Positions 1-6,676 of a DNA stretch of 11,173 nt are shown in pieces. The position numbers and the translations under genes are program-made. The stretch comes from a bacterium UBA6154 (GTDB taxonomy: Bacteria; Actinomycetota; Actinomycetes; S36-B12). Under the pieces are notes generated by a model that was not told where the DNA came from, did no database searches, and saw only the letters and a list, made by a program, of their open reading frames with translations. Every line of letters starts with the position of its first letter. Positions within the stretch are counted from its first letter, which is position 1. Where the stretch lies: positions 11,631-22,803 of the forward strand of contig DIUQ01000035.1 of the NCBI GenBank assembly GCA_002422375.1. The letters run 5' to 3'.

Positions 1-972
1 GAATGGATCATTCACGCAGCAACGCAGGACCTGGAATGTCTGCGAGAGGTTGGTTTGACGCCACAATCCCTGTTTGACACGGAACTTGCCGGGCGCCTTT
101 TGGGTCGTGAGCGTGTTGGCCTTGCTGGGCTGGTGGAGTCGGAACTTGGTGAATACTTGGAAAAGGGGCATGGAGCAGCCGATTGGTCGCAACGCCCTCT
201 GACGAGTGACATGTTGACCTATGCGGCCCTTGATGTTGAGCTGCTCATTGAGTTGCGCGACTCCCTCGAGGTCTCACTTCGAGAAGCGAATAAATGGGAT
301 CTCGCACAACAGGAGTTCGATGCCCTCACGCGTTGGCAACCGAAACCACCCAGTGGCGAGGCGTGGCGGCGGACATCCGGGGTGCACTCCATCCGCGCCC
401 CTCGAGCGCGTGGCATTGTTCGAGAACTCTGGATTACTCGAGACGACATTGCACGACGTCGAGATATAGCACCGGGACGAATCTTGCCTGATCGGTCAAT
501 TATTGCGGCCGCGAACGCTCGTCCCACCACTAGCGAGAAACTCCGGTCACTCAAAGAATTTAATGGTCGCGGCGCCCACAAATACTTGTCACAGTGGTGG
601 TCTGCTGTGGAGAGAGCCTATTCTCTGCCCGAGTCGGACCTACCAGGGAATCCTCCGCGATCGGAGGGTCCTCCACCACCCAAGTCCTGGACGGACAAGA
701 ATCCAGCTGCATTTGCGCGCTTGGAATGTGTGAAAAGTGCACTTGCTCAATTGTCTGAGGACATGTGTATCCCCGTTGAAAATATCGTGCTACCTGACTT
801 AATCCGCCGAATGTGTTGGGAGGGCTGGGGATCTGATGTCGATGCCCGACTGTCCGCCGGTGGCGCTCGTCCCTGGCAGCGCCAACTGGTCTCCCCCATC
901 CTTCAATCATGTCGAGACGCCCAGCCACCGGATATTCCCAAGCAGGCTACGCCACCGGAAGTGAATCACTAA
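1..972 (+). CDS. rnd: RNase D-like 3'-5' exonuclease with HRDC domain (5' end cut by window)
   Basis: A 3'-5' exoribonuclease of the DEDDy family, expected to trim the 3' ends of structured RNAs such as tRNA precursors in the cytoplasm. The frame is open from base 1 (it reads EWIIHAATQDLECLREVGL before the first possible TTG start at 55), so the N-terminus with the first exonuclease motif lies outside the window. In window numbering, Asp10 of HAATQD fits exonuclease motif II, and Tyr74 and Asp78 of TYAALDVE fit motif III with the Y-x3-D signature. A canonical HRDC domain follows at about 136-208 (IVRELWITRDDIARRRDIAPGRILPD), and a second, more diverged HRDC-like region lies at about 233-305 (PVENIVLPDLIRRM). 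A proline-rich linker (about 217-228) separates the two. The family and domain calls are firm; the RNA substrate is inferred. It ends at TAA 58 bases before fadA, so read-through into fadA is possible. Confidence 0.93.
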   Translation, partial: EWIIHAATQDLECLREVGLTPQSLFDTELAGRLLGRERVGLAGLVESELGEYLEKGHGAADWSQRPLTSDMLTYAALDVELLIELRDSLEVSLREANKWDLAQQEFDALTRWQPKPPSGEAWRRTSGVHSIRAPRARGIVRELWITRDDIARRRDIAPGRILPDRSIIAAANARPTTSEKLRSLKEFNGRGAHKYLSQWWSAVERAYSLPESDLPGNPPRSEGPPPPKSWTDKNPAAFARLECVKSALAQLSEDMCIPVENIVLPDLIRRMCWEGWGSDVDARLSAGGARPWQRQLVSPILQSCRDAQPPDIPKQATPPEVNH

Positions 973-985
973 TTTCAGTCACCTG

Positions 986-1009
986 CTAAGTTACTTGCGG
1001 GTAACATAG
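986..1009. promoter_or_regulatory. Palindromic putative operator upstream of the beta-oxidation operon
   Basis: The 24-bp element reads CTA-A-GTTAC-TT-GC-GG-GTAAC-A-TAG. Nine of the twelve symmetric base pairs match, including the uninterrupted arms GTTAC (990-994) and GTAAC (1001-1005). It ends 21 bases before the fadA start codon. A palindrome this close to a fatty-acid degradation operon suggests a binding site for a repressor, for example one of the TetR-family or GntR-family regulators known to control such genes. No regulator gene is present in the window to pair with it. No convincing -35/-10 pair is visible; TAACAT at 1002-1007 is a weak -10 candidate that would lie inside the site. 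Confidence 0.5.
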
Positions 1010-1018
1010 GTATTTCCT

Positions 1019-1026
1019 GAGGAGGA
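1019..1026 (+). promoter_or_regulatory. Strong Shine-Dalgarno site of fadA
   Basis: GAGGAGGA lies directly before the ATG at 1031, with five bases between GGAGG and the start codon. It fixes the fadA start and suggests that translation begins independently of the upstream exonuclease gene. Confidence 0.85.
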
Positions 1027-1030
1027 ATAC

Positions 1031-2221
1031 ATGGCTGAACGTGAAAATGTGGTTTTTGTCGATGGTGCTCGCACCCCCTTCGCCCGGGCCAAAAGCCTGT
1101 ACGCGGAAACACGAGCCGACGATCTGGTGGTGAAAGTCATTCGAGAGCTCCTTCGACGAAACCCTCAGTTGCCCGCGGATCGCATAGACGATGTTGCCAT
1201 TGCCGCAGCGACACAGATGGGTGACCAAGGGATGAATATTGGTCGCTCTGTCGCGTTGCTCTCCGGGCTTCCATCCTCAGTGCCGGGGTATTCCATTGAC
1301 CGCTGGTGCGCTGGAGCCATGACAGCAGTCACCACCTTGTCTAGTGCGATCATGGCTGGCGCCTACGACCTCGCTCTGGCCGGCGGCGTTGAGCACATGA
1401 CTCACCATCCCATGGGTGAAGGAGTCGATCCCAATCCCCGCTACTTGTCGGAACGACTCGTGGACCCAGAAGCCATGTTGATGGGCAAAACAGCGGAAAA
1501 CTTGCATGACAGATTCCCGCACCTCACCAAAGAACGATGTGACATTTTTGCACTCGGTTCCCAGGAGAAGACGGCCAAGGCTTATGCCAATGGACTCATT
1601 CAACCGGATTTAGTTCCTGTGGCTGCGCGGTCAGCCGAGTTAGGAGTTACCCTGGTGACGGAGGACGAGTCGCCTCGTCCCGGGACGTCCTTAGAAGGTT
1701 TAGCCTCTCTCAAAACCCCGTTCCGTCCGCATGGTCGAGTGACGGCTGGCAACGCATCCGGACTATCTGATGGTGCCACTGCGGCGATATTGGCCAATGA
1801 ACGTGTGGCCGACGAACTTGGTCTGACCAAGAAAATGCGCATGGTGAGTTTCGCTTTTGCCGGGGTTGAGCCGGAAGTTATGGGTGTTGGACCTGTCCCG
1901 AGTACCGAGAAGGCATTGGCAAAGGCCGGTCTCAGCATCGGAGACATCGATTTATTCGAAATCAATGAAGCGTTTGCTATTCAGGTATTGGCATTCCTTG
2001 ATCACTTCGGTATCGCGGACGACGACCCCCGAGTAAACCCCATGGGTGGAGCAATCGCCGTTGGACACCCCTTGGCATCTAGCGGTATTCGACTAATGGC
2101 TAATTTGGCTCGTGACTTTGTCGTCAATCCTCAGGCCAAGTATGGAATCACCACCATGTGTATTGGTTTGGGCATGGGTGGAACTGTTATTTGGGAAAAT
2201 CTCGTAGGAAGCGGAAACTAA
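1031..2221 (+). CDS. fadA: Acetyl-CoA acyltransferase (3-ketoacyl-CoA thiolase)
   Basis: The 396-residue protein has the normal length of a degradative thiolase. It would cleave 3-ketoacyl-CoA with CoA to give acetyl-CoA and a shortened acyl-CoA, the last step of each beta-oxidation round. The thiolase fold is complete: the nucleophilic cysteine is Cys93 in DRWCAGAM, NEAF is at 312-315, the catalytic histidine is His346 in GHPLASSG, and the second active-site cysteine is Cys377 in CIGLGMGGT. The last motif differs from the textbook CxGGGxG form, but all residues needed for chemistry are there. The ATG start is set by a strong Shine-Dalgarno site. Its TAA stop shares one base with the fadB start (TAATG), so the two are translationally coupled, in line with a FadA-FadB complex. 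Chain-length preference cannot be read from the sequence; a biosynthetic acetyl-CoA acetyltransferase role is less likely given the FadB partner. Confidence 0.95.
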   Translation: MAERENVVFVDGARTPFARAKSLYAETRADDLVVKVIRELLRRNPQLPADRIDDVAIAAATQMGDQGMNIGRSVALLSGLPSSVPGYSIDRWCAGAMTAVTTLSSAIMAGAYDLALAGGVEHMTHHPMGEGVDPNPRYLSERLVDPEAMLMGKTAENLHDRFPHLTKERCDIFALGSQEKTAKAYANGLIQPDLVPVAARSAELGVTLVTEDESPRPGTSLEGLASLKTPFRPHGRVTAGNASGLSDGATAAILANERVADELGLTKKMRMVSFAFAGVEPEVMGVGPVPSTEKALAKAGLSIGDIDLFEINEAFAIQVLAFLDHFGIADDDPRVNPMGGAIAVGHPLASSGIRLMANLARDFVVNPQAKYGITTMCIGLGMGGTVIWENLVGSGN

Positions 2222-4299
2222 TGACCACTCCAGAAAACCCGCATGAAGTCGTGACCCAAGCCCGAGTCCGTTTCTTGGAAATGCCCTTGGGTGCAGGCAG
2301 CATGGCACTTATCACCTTGGACAACGGGAAGGATCACACTCGACCTTCCACTTTCGGTCCCGGTGGTCTAGCGTCATTGAATACTGCCCTCGACCTCATT
2401 GACCAAACACCGGGGGTGGCAGCTGTCGCAGTAACGGGCAAGCCGTTTGTGTTTGCTGTGGGTGCGGATCTATCCGCCATGAGCATGGTGAATGACCCGT
2501 CCATCATTGAGTCATTTGGGAAACTGGGGCACAACGTGATGCGTCGGTTGGGTGAAATGGACGTACCCACTTTCGCTTTTGTCAATGGAGCTGCCATGGG
2601 TGGTGGCTTGGAATTGGCTCTACATTGCAATTATCGAACGGTTTCCGCCGATGCCGCTGCTTTGTCACTACCCGAGGTCTTTCTCGGCCTGATACCAGGT
2701 TGGGGAGGCGCGTGGCTCCTGCCCAACCTAGTTGGCCCTGCTAATGCCCTCGAGGTGATCATCACTAATTCCATGAGTCAAAATCGCCAAATGAAGCCCA
2801 AGGACGCCGTCCGTCTGGGCGTCATGGACATCATGCTGGCACCGGCTGACTTCCTGGAGCAGTCCATCCTGTGGGCAGCTCAGGTCGTCCGTGGAGATCT
2901 CACAGTTGATAGGGCCTCTATTGATCGGGATTCATGGGATGCGGTGGTTGACGGATACCGGCAGCAGGTCGAGAGTCGCATACACGGCGCTACACGTGCG
3001 CCCTATGTTGCCCTCGACCTTGTCGCGGCGGCCAAGACCGCTACCCGATCCGAAGGGTTTGATGCCGAAGATGCCGCGCTGACGGAGCTCGTCATGAGCG
3101 ATCCACTCCGCGCATCCCTCTATTCATTTGACCTAGTGCAGCGCCGGGCTAAGAAGCCAGTCGGTGTCCCTGATAAATCACTTGCTCGTCCAGTCAACAA
3201 AGTGGGGATTGTCGGGGCGGGACTTATGGCTAGCCAACTTGCACTGTTGTTCGCCCGCCAGTTGATGGTGCCGGTAGTCATGACAGATCTTGATCAGGAG
3301 CGAGTCGACAAGGGAGTCGGCTACGCCCACAGTGAAATTGACAAGCTCCTCAGTAAGGGGAGAGTTTCGCCAGACAAAGCAAACCGTTTGAAGGCACTCA
3401 TCACTGGGTCAACTTCCAAAGACGGCTTCGCTGACGCTGACTTTGTTATCGAGGCTGTCTTCGAGCAGATGGATGTGAAGAAGAAGGTTTTCGCAGAGGT
3501 GGAGGCTGTTGTCACCCCTGAATGTGTTCTAGCAACCAACACATCATCTTTGTCGGTGACAGAGATGGCGAGTGGACTATCTCATCCAGAACGTGTTGTG
3601 GGATTCCATTTCTTCAACCCGGTCGCAGTCATGCCACTGCTAGAAATAGCTCGCGCCGATAAAACAGACGATGCCACGCTAGCCACAGCTTTCGCCGTGG
3701 GTAAGGGTTTGAAGAAATCGTGTGTACTTGTCGCCGATGCGCCCGCTTTCGTCGTAAATCGATTGCTCAATCGATTCCTCGGTGAGATTATTGCCTGCGT
3801 TGATGAAGGTGCTAGTTTCGCAGACGCAGATGCCGCGGTTCATGCTCTAGGTCTTCCCATGGAGCCGTTTGTTCTCGTGCAGATGGTCGGACCGGCTGTT
3901 GCCCAGCATGTGGCCGAGACACTCAATGGTCATTTCCCTGATCGATTCCACGTTTCGACAAAAATGGGTGAACTTGTTAAACAAGGGATCCCTGGAGTGT
4001 GGGTGTGGGACGCCGACGGGAACAAGACTCTGGACCCGCGTGTAGCGGCCATTTTCGGAGATTCGCCCAGCACCATGACACCTGGTCAGATTCTGGACCG
4101 CGCCTTGGCCGCAGTGGAACAAGAGGCCCGCATCATGTTGGCGGAAGGTGTTGTCGCCGAACCTCAGGATCTAGACTTGTGCATGATTCTGGGAGCTGGT
4201 TGGCCATTCTGGCTGGGAGGAATTACCCCATACTTGGATCGTATGGGAGTCTCCGCCACGCCGTTCCTCCCCCGAGGTATTGCGAGCGTTCCCGCTTAG
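2221..4299 (+). CDS. fadB: Bifunctional enoyl-CoA hydratase / 3-hydroxyacyl-CoA dehydrogenase
   Basis: The 692-residue fusion enzyme should catalyse hydration of 2-enoyl-CoA and NAD-dependent oxidation of the resulting 3-hydroxyacyl-CoA, feeding FadA. The N-terminal crotonase domain (about 20-205) keeps both expected catalytic glutamates, Glu131 in GGGLELAL and Glu152 in LPEVFLGL. The dehydrogenase Rossmann domain begins at about 327 (VGIVGAGLMASQ), with Asp356 in MTDLD as a likely NAD ribose ligand. NTSSL near 440-444 and the catalytic pair His463 (VGFHFFNPV) and Glu475 (MPLLEI) follow. C-terminal dehydrogenase domains run to the end (APAFVVNRLLNRF, then GAGWPFWLGG). The start is the ATG in TAATG, with AGGAAG at 2206-2211 upstream. 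An in-frame ATG at 2158 would lie deep inside fadA and precede a sequence unlike the family. The stop TAG lies at the edge of a 15-bp tandem array and differs by one base from the TGG of that array. Confidence 0.95.
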   Translation: MTTPENPHEVVTQARVRFLEMPLGAGSMALITLDNGKDHTRPSTFGPGGLASLNTALDLIDQTPGVAAVAVTGKPFVFAVGADLSAMSMVNDPSIIESFGKLGHNVMRRLGEMDVPTFAFVNGAAMGGGLELALHCNYRTVSADAAALSLPEVFLGLIPGWGGAWLLPNLVGPANALEVIITNSMSQNRQMKPKDAVRLGVMDIMLAPADFLEQSILWAAQVVRGDLTVDRASIDRDSWDAVVDGYRQQVESRIHGATRAPYVALDLVAAAKTATRSEGFDAEDAALTELVMSDPLRASLYSFDLVQRRAKKPVGVPDKSLARPVNKVGIVGAGLMASQLALLFARQLMVPVVMTDLDQERVDKGVGYAHSEIDKLLSKGRVSPDKANRLKALITGSTSKDGFADADFVIEAVFEQMDVKKKVFAEVEAVVTPECVLATNTSSLSVTEMASGLSHPERVVGFHFFNPVAVMPLLEIARADKTDDATLATAFAVGKGLKKSCVLVADAPAFVVNRLLNRFLGEIIACVDEGASFADADAAVHALGLPMEPFVLVQMVGPAVAQHVAETLNGHFPDRFHVSTKMGELVKQGIPGVWVWDADGNKTLDPRVAAIFGDSPSTMTPGQILDRALAAVEQEARIMLAEGVVAEPQDLDLCMILGAGWPFWLGGITPYLDRMGVSATPFLPRGIASVPA

Positions 4300-4300
4300 G

Positions 4301-4375
4301 TAATGGGCGCTTGGGTAATGGGCGCTTGGGTAATGGGCGCTTGGGTAATGGGCGCTTGGGTACGGAGCGCCTCGA
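4301..4375. repeat. 15-bp tandem repeat between fadB and dxs
   Basis: Four perfect head-to-tail copies of TAATGGGCGCTTGGG occupy 4301-4360. A decayed fifth copy at 4361-4375 matches at 9 of 15 positions. A partial unit CGCTTAGG at 4293-4300 precedes the array, matches at 7 of 8 positions and contains the fadB stop codon. The array fills the whole spacer between two convergent genes. The copies are back to back with no unique spacers, so this is a minisatellite and not CRISPR. Perfect identity over four copies suggests recent expansion by slipped-strand replication. A unit of 15 bases keeps reading frame; in the fadB frame it would encode VMGAW. Confidence 0.95.
4351..4371. terminator. Candidate bidirectional terminator hairpin between fadB and dxs
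   Basis: GGCGCT at 4351-4356 pairs perfectly with AGCGCC at 4366-4371 across a 9-base loop, with possible G-U wobble pairs on both sides of the stem. It lies 51 bases past the fadB stop and 6 bases past the dxs stop, the right place to end both convergent transcripts. No T-tract follows in either direction, so it does not fit the classical intrinsic terminator; weak or U-tract-free termination is the most that can be proposed. The same GGCGCT arm occurs in all four perfect repeat copies, so alternative pairings with the single AGCGCC arm are possible. Confidence 0.35.
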
Positions 4376-4377
4376 CG

Positions 4378-6306
4378 TCAGGAGCTCAGATAGTCACTGG
4401 GTGAATGTCGTTCAGAATCGTCGGAAATGCTCATTCCGCGTTGGGACATCCACTCGGTAATGTAGCGAGTGATCTCCTGCGCGGTCAGGCCCAATCGCTG
4501 CAAAATGGCCCCCCGTTGGGCGTGGTCTAAGAACTCGAGCGGTGTGCCGAAATTCCGGACCGGAATGTCTGATTCGGAGTCACGGAGTGCCTGGCTGATA
4601 GCTGCCCCGACACCCCCAACTCTGATGCCGTCTTCCAGCACAATAACCAAGCGTGAGTCTTGTGCTCGTTGGATCACCGCAGCCGATAGCGGCTTAACCC
4701 ACCGCGGATCAATTACTTGAGACCCTATCCCCTGGGCCCGCAACCCCTCAGCGATTTCGAGACCTAATCCAGCAAAGGAACCAATAGCGACTATGCACAC
4801 CTCGGCCGAACCATGCATGGCCAGAATGTCTACTCCGTGGTCTTCAGCAATTGCATGGATGGGTTCGGGGATGGATCCCTTACTAAATCTGATCACCGAG
4901 GGCGCATCGGATATCTCAATGGATTCGCGCAGCGCCCGCCGCAAAGTGGCACCGTCTCGCGGCGCGGCAATGCGCAGACCAGGAACTATTTGCAGCATGG
5001 ACATATCCCAGACGCCGTTGTGACTAGCGCCATCGTCTCCTGTCACACCAGCCCTGTCGAGGATGAATGTGACTCCCGCTTTGTGTAAAGCGCAGTCCAT
5101 GAGCACCTGGTCAAATGCACGATTCAGAAAGGTGGCGTAAACGGCCACCACTGGATGCATGCCTCCATACGCCAACCCGGCCGCATGCGTCGCTGCATGT
5201 TGTTCGGCAATACCGACATCGAAGATTCGGTCAGGGAATTCCTGGGCGAACCTATCCAGACCAGTAGGGCCGAGCATGGCGGCCGTGATGGCAACCACAT
5301 TAGGCCGCGCGCGCCCGATCTCAACAAGTTCATCGGAAAATGCCTGTGTCCAGGTTGGGCCGGAAGCCTTCAACGGAATTCCCGTTTCAGGATCAATCAC
5401 ACCAACACCGTGGAATCGATCGGCTTCATCACGCTCCGCTGGTCCGTACCCGTGGCCCTTGTGCGTCATGGCGTGGACAATCACAGGCCCATTGAAATCC
5501 CGGGCCAATGCGAGCGCAAACTCTAATTCCGATTCATTATGACCATCGATGGGGCCAATGTATTTAAGCCCTAGGTCCTCAAACATGCCTTGGGGAGCGA
5601 CTACATCTTTTACCCCCTTTTTCATACCGTGGAGGGCTTCATAGATTGGTTGCCCAACAACGGGAGTACGGTGCAGCACGCGCTTTCCCCATCCCATGAC
5701 GCGTTCATACTGAGGTGCTGTGCGCAAGGAGGCCAAATGATGAGCTAACCCGCCAATGGTCGGCGAGTAACTGCGCGCGTTGTCATTAACGACAATCACG
5801 ATAGGTCGATCAGAGGCTGCAATATTGTTCAACGCCTCCCAGGCCATTCCGCCGGTTAGAGCACCATCGCCAATGACCGCTACTACATGCTGTTCACCGA
5901 GAATTCCTCGTTGTTCCCACGCCTTGGCGAGACCATCCGCATAGGACAGCGCAGTGGACGCATGGGAGTTTTCCACGAGATCATGGACGCTCTCCTGCCT
6001 ACTGGGGTAACCGCTCAGGCCACCTTCTTGTCGCAAGCTGTCGAAATCCGCAGCGCGTCCCGTAAGAATCTTGTGGACGTAGGCCTGATGACCAGTATCC
6101 CAGATGATCATGTCACTGGGAGAACGAAAAATTCGGTGTACTGCGATCGTGAGCTCCACGACTCCCAGGTTTGGACCTAAATGTCCGCCCGTCGCCGAGA
6201 CTTTATCCACCAGAAATTCTCGGATTTCACTGGCCAGCTGGGGTAGCTTCTCTGGTGACAGCGCCCGAACATCCCGCGGGTCGTGAATAGAATCGAGAAT
6301 CGTCAC
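4378..6306 (-). CDS. dxs: 1-deoxy-D-xylulose-5-phosphate synthase
   Basis: This is the thiamine-diphosphate enzyme that condenses pyruvate and glyceraldehyde 3-phosphate, the first and usually rate-setting step of the MEP isoprenoid pathway. At 642 residues it is complete and of normal length. The N-terminal domain shows [14 protein letters not shown] (40-53), His73 in WDTGHQ, and the TPP/Mg motif from GDGALTGG (146-153) to NDN (174-176). The pyrimidine domain has Glu368 in GIAEQH, Arg418 in DRAG and the [12 protein letters not shown] segment (423-434). The C-terminal transketolase domain includes [13 protein letters not shown] (558-570). A serine-rich tail of about 20 residues ends the protein. 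The start is GTG at 6306, four bases after the stop of the upstream small gene, with only a weak AGGG before it, so translation is probably coupled. The MTILDSI start and the RALSPEKLP segment fit the family beginning. Confidence 0.97.
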   Translation of the reverse strand: MTILDSIHDPRDVRALSPEKLPQLASEIREFLVDKVSATGGHLGPNLGVVELTIAVHRIFRSPSDMIIWDTGHQAYVHKILTGRAADFDSLRQEGGLSGYPSRQESVHDLVENSHASTALSYADGLAKAWEQRGILGEQHVVAVIGDGALTGGMAWEALNNIAASDRPIVIVVNDNARSYSPTIGGLAHHLASLRTAPQYERVMGWGKRVLHRTPVVGQPIYEALHGMKKGVKDVVAPQGMFEDLGLKYIGPIDGHNESELEFALALARDFNGPVIVHAMTHKGHGYGPAERDEADRFHGVGVIDPETGIPLKASGPTWTQAFSDELVEIGRARPNVVAITAAMLGPTGLDRFAQEFPDRIFDVGIAEQHAATHAAGLAYGGMHPVVAVYATFLNRAFDQVLMDCALHKAGVTFILDRAGVTGDDGASHNGVWDMSMLQIVPGLRIAAPRDGATLRRALRESIEISDAPSVIRFSKGSIPEPIHAIAEDHGVDILAMHGSAEVCIVAIGSFAGLGLEIAEGLRAQGIGSQVIDPRWVKPLSAAVIQRAQDSRLVIVLEDGIRVGGVGAAISQALRDSESDIPVRNFGTPLEFLDHAQRGAILQRLGLTAQEITRYITEWMSQRGMSISDDSERHSPSDYLSS

Positions 6307-6310
6307 CGCC

Positions 6311-6673
6311 CTAGTCTAGGTCAGAACCGGGCGATATGCCCGTCCCCGCCAGCAGGAAACTTCGGACAAGATCCACCTCCCGCAGTACTCGAACGAGATC
6401 CGCACCGACGGTACTCAGGGAGTCCATAGTTGCGGTGATATCGGATACTGATTCCTCACTTCGACTCAGGCTATAGAGCTGACGTAGGGAGGCGATTTGG
6501 TCTGCAATTATGTGGCGAACCACCCAACCAAGGGCTATCGGATCTCGAACTAATGCGGTTGATCGGAACTCCCCCGGCACCTGGTCCAACAACCATTTGG
6601 TGATCGACGTCTCAAAATCTGGATCTGTGGGCAACACCACACCGGATGGCCACCCAGGTGGTAAGTTCGTCAT
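6311..6673 (-). CDS. Conserved-type hypothetical protein between acnA and dxs
   Basis: A 120-residue protein of unknown function. From memory, similar small proteins (opening with a PPGxPxGV-like segment and then a conserved WLL motif) lie beside aconitase genes in other Actinomycetota, but no function is known to me. The sequence opens with [19 protein letters not shown], followed by [14 protein letters not shown] and [16 protein letters not shown], and then a long, probably helical segment (about 55-108) ending [17 protein letters not shown]. There is no signal peptide, membrane segment, cysteine or metal motif; it looks like a soluble helical protein. The ATG at 6673 comes three bases after the acnA stop and its own stop comes four bases before dxs, with no strong Shine-Dalgarno site. 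That spacing argues for translational coupling inside an acnA operon and against a spurious frame. A role tied to aconitase or DXS is only an inference from position. Confidence 0.8.
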   Translation of the reverse strand: MTNLPPGWPSGVVLPTDPDFETSITKWLLDQVPGEFRSTALVRDPIALGWVVRHIIADQIASLRQLYSLSRSEESVSDITATMDSLSTVGADLVRVLREVDLVRSFLLAGTGISPGSDLD

Positions 6674-6676
6674 GAC

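Noticed and set aside
55..57. TTG as the start of the exonuclease gene
   Set aside because: The same frame is open to base 1 and the upstream residues (HAATQDLECLREVGL) match the RNase D motif II region, so the gene begins outside the window.
2180..2200. FadA and FadB motif variants (CIGLGMGGT in FadA, GAGLMAS in FadB) as signs of inactivity
   Set aside because: All catalytic residues are present and these variants are, to my knowledge, common in actinobacterial members of both families.
2158..2220. Upstream ATG extending fadB by 21 residues
   Set aside because: The added sequence is an out-of-frame reading of the conserved fadA C-terminus and does not resemble a FadB N-terminus; the TAATG start has a suitable upstream AGGAAG.
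4301..4375. Possible CRISPR array
   Set aside because: The units are 15 bp and directly adjacent with no spacers, and there are no cas genes; it is a tandem minisatellite.
3999..4460. Open frame of 153 codons running through the fadB 3' end and the repeat (RLGNG repeats)
   Set aside because: It lies in another frame of fadB and into antisense dxs, starts inside a conserved enzyme, and is long only because the 15-bp repeat has no stop in that frame.
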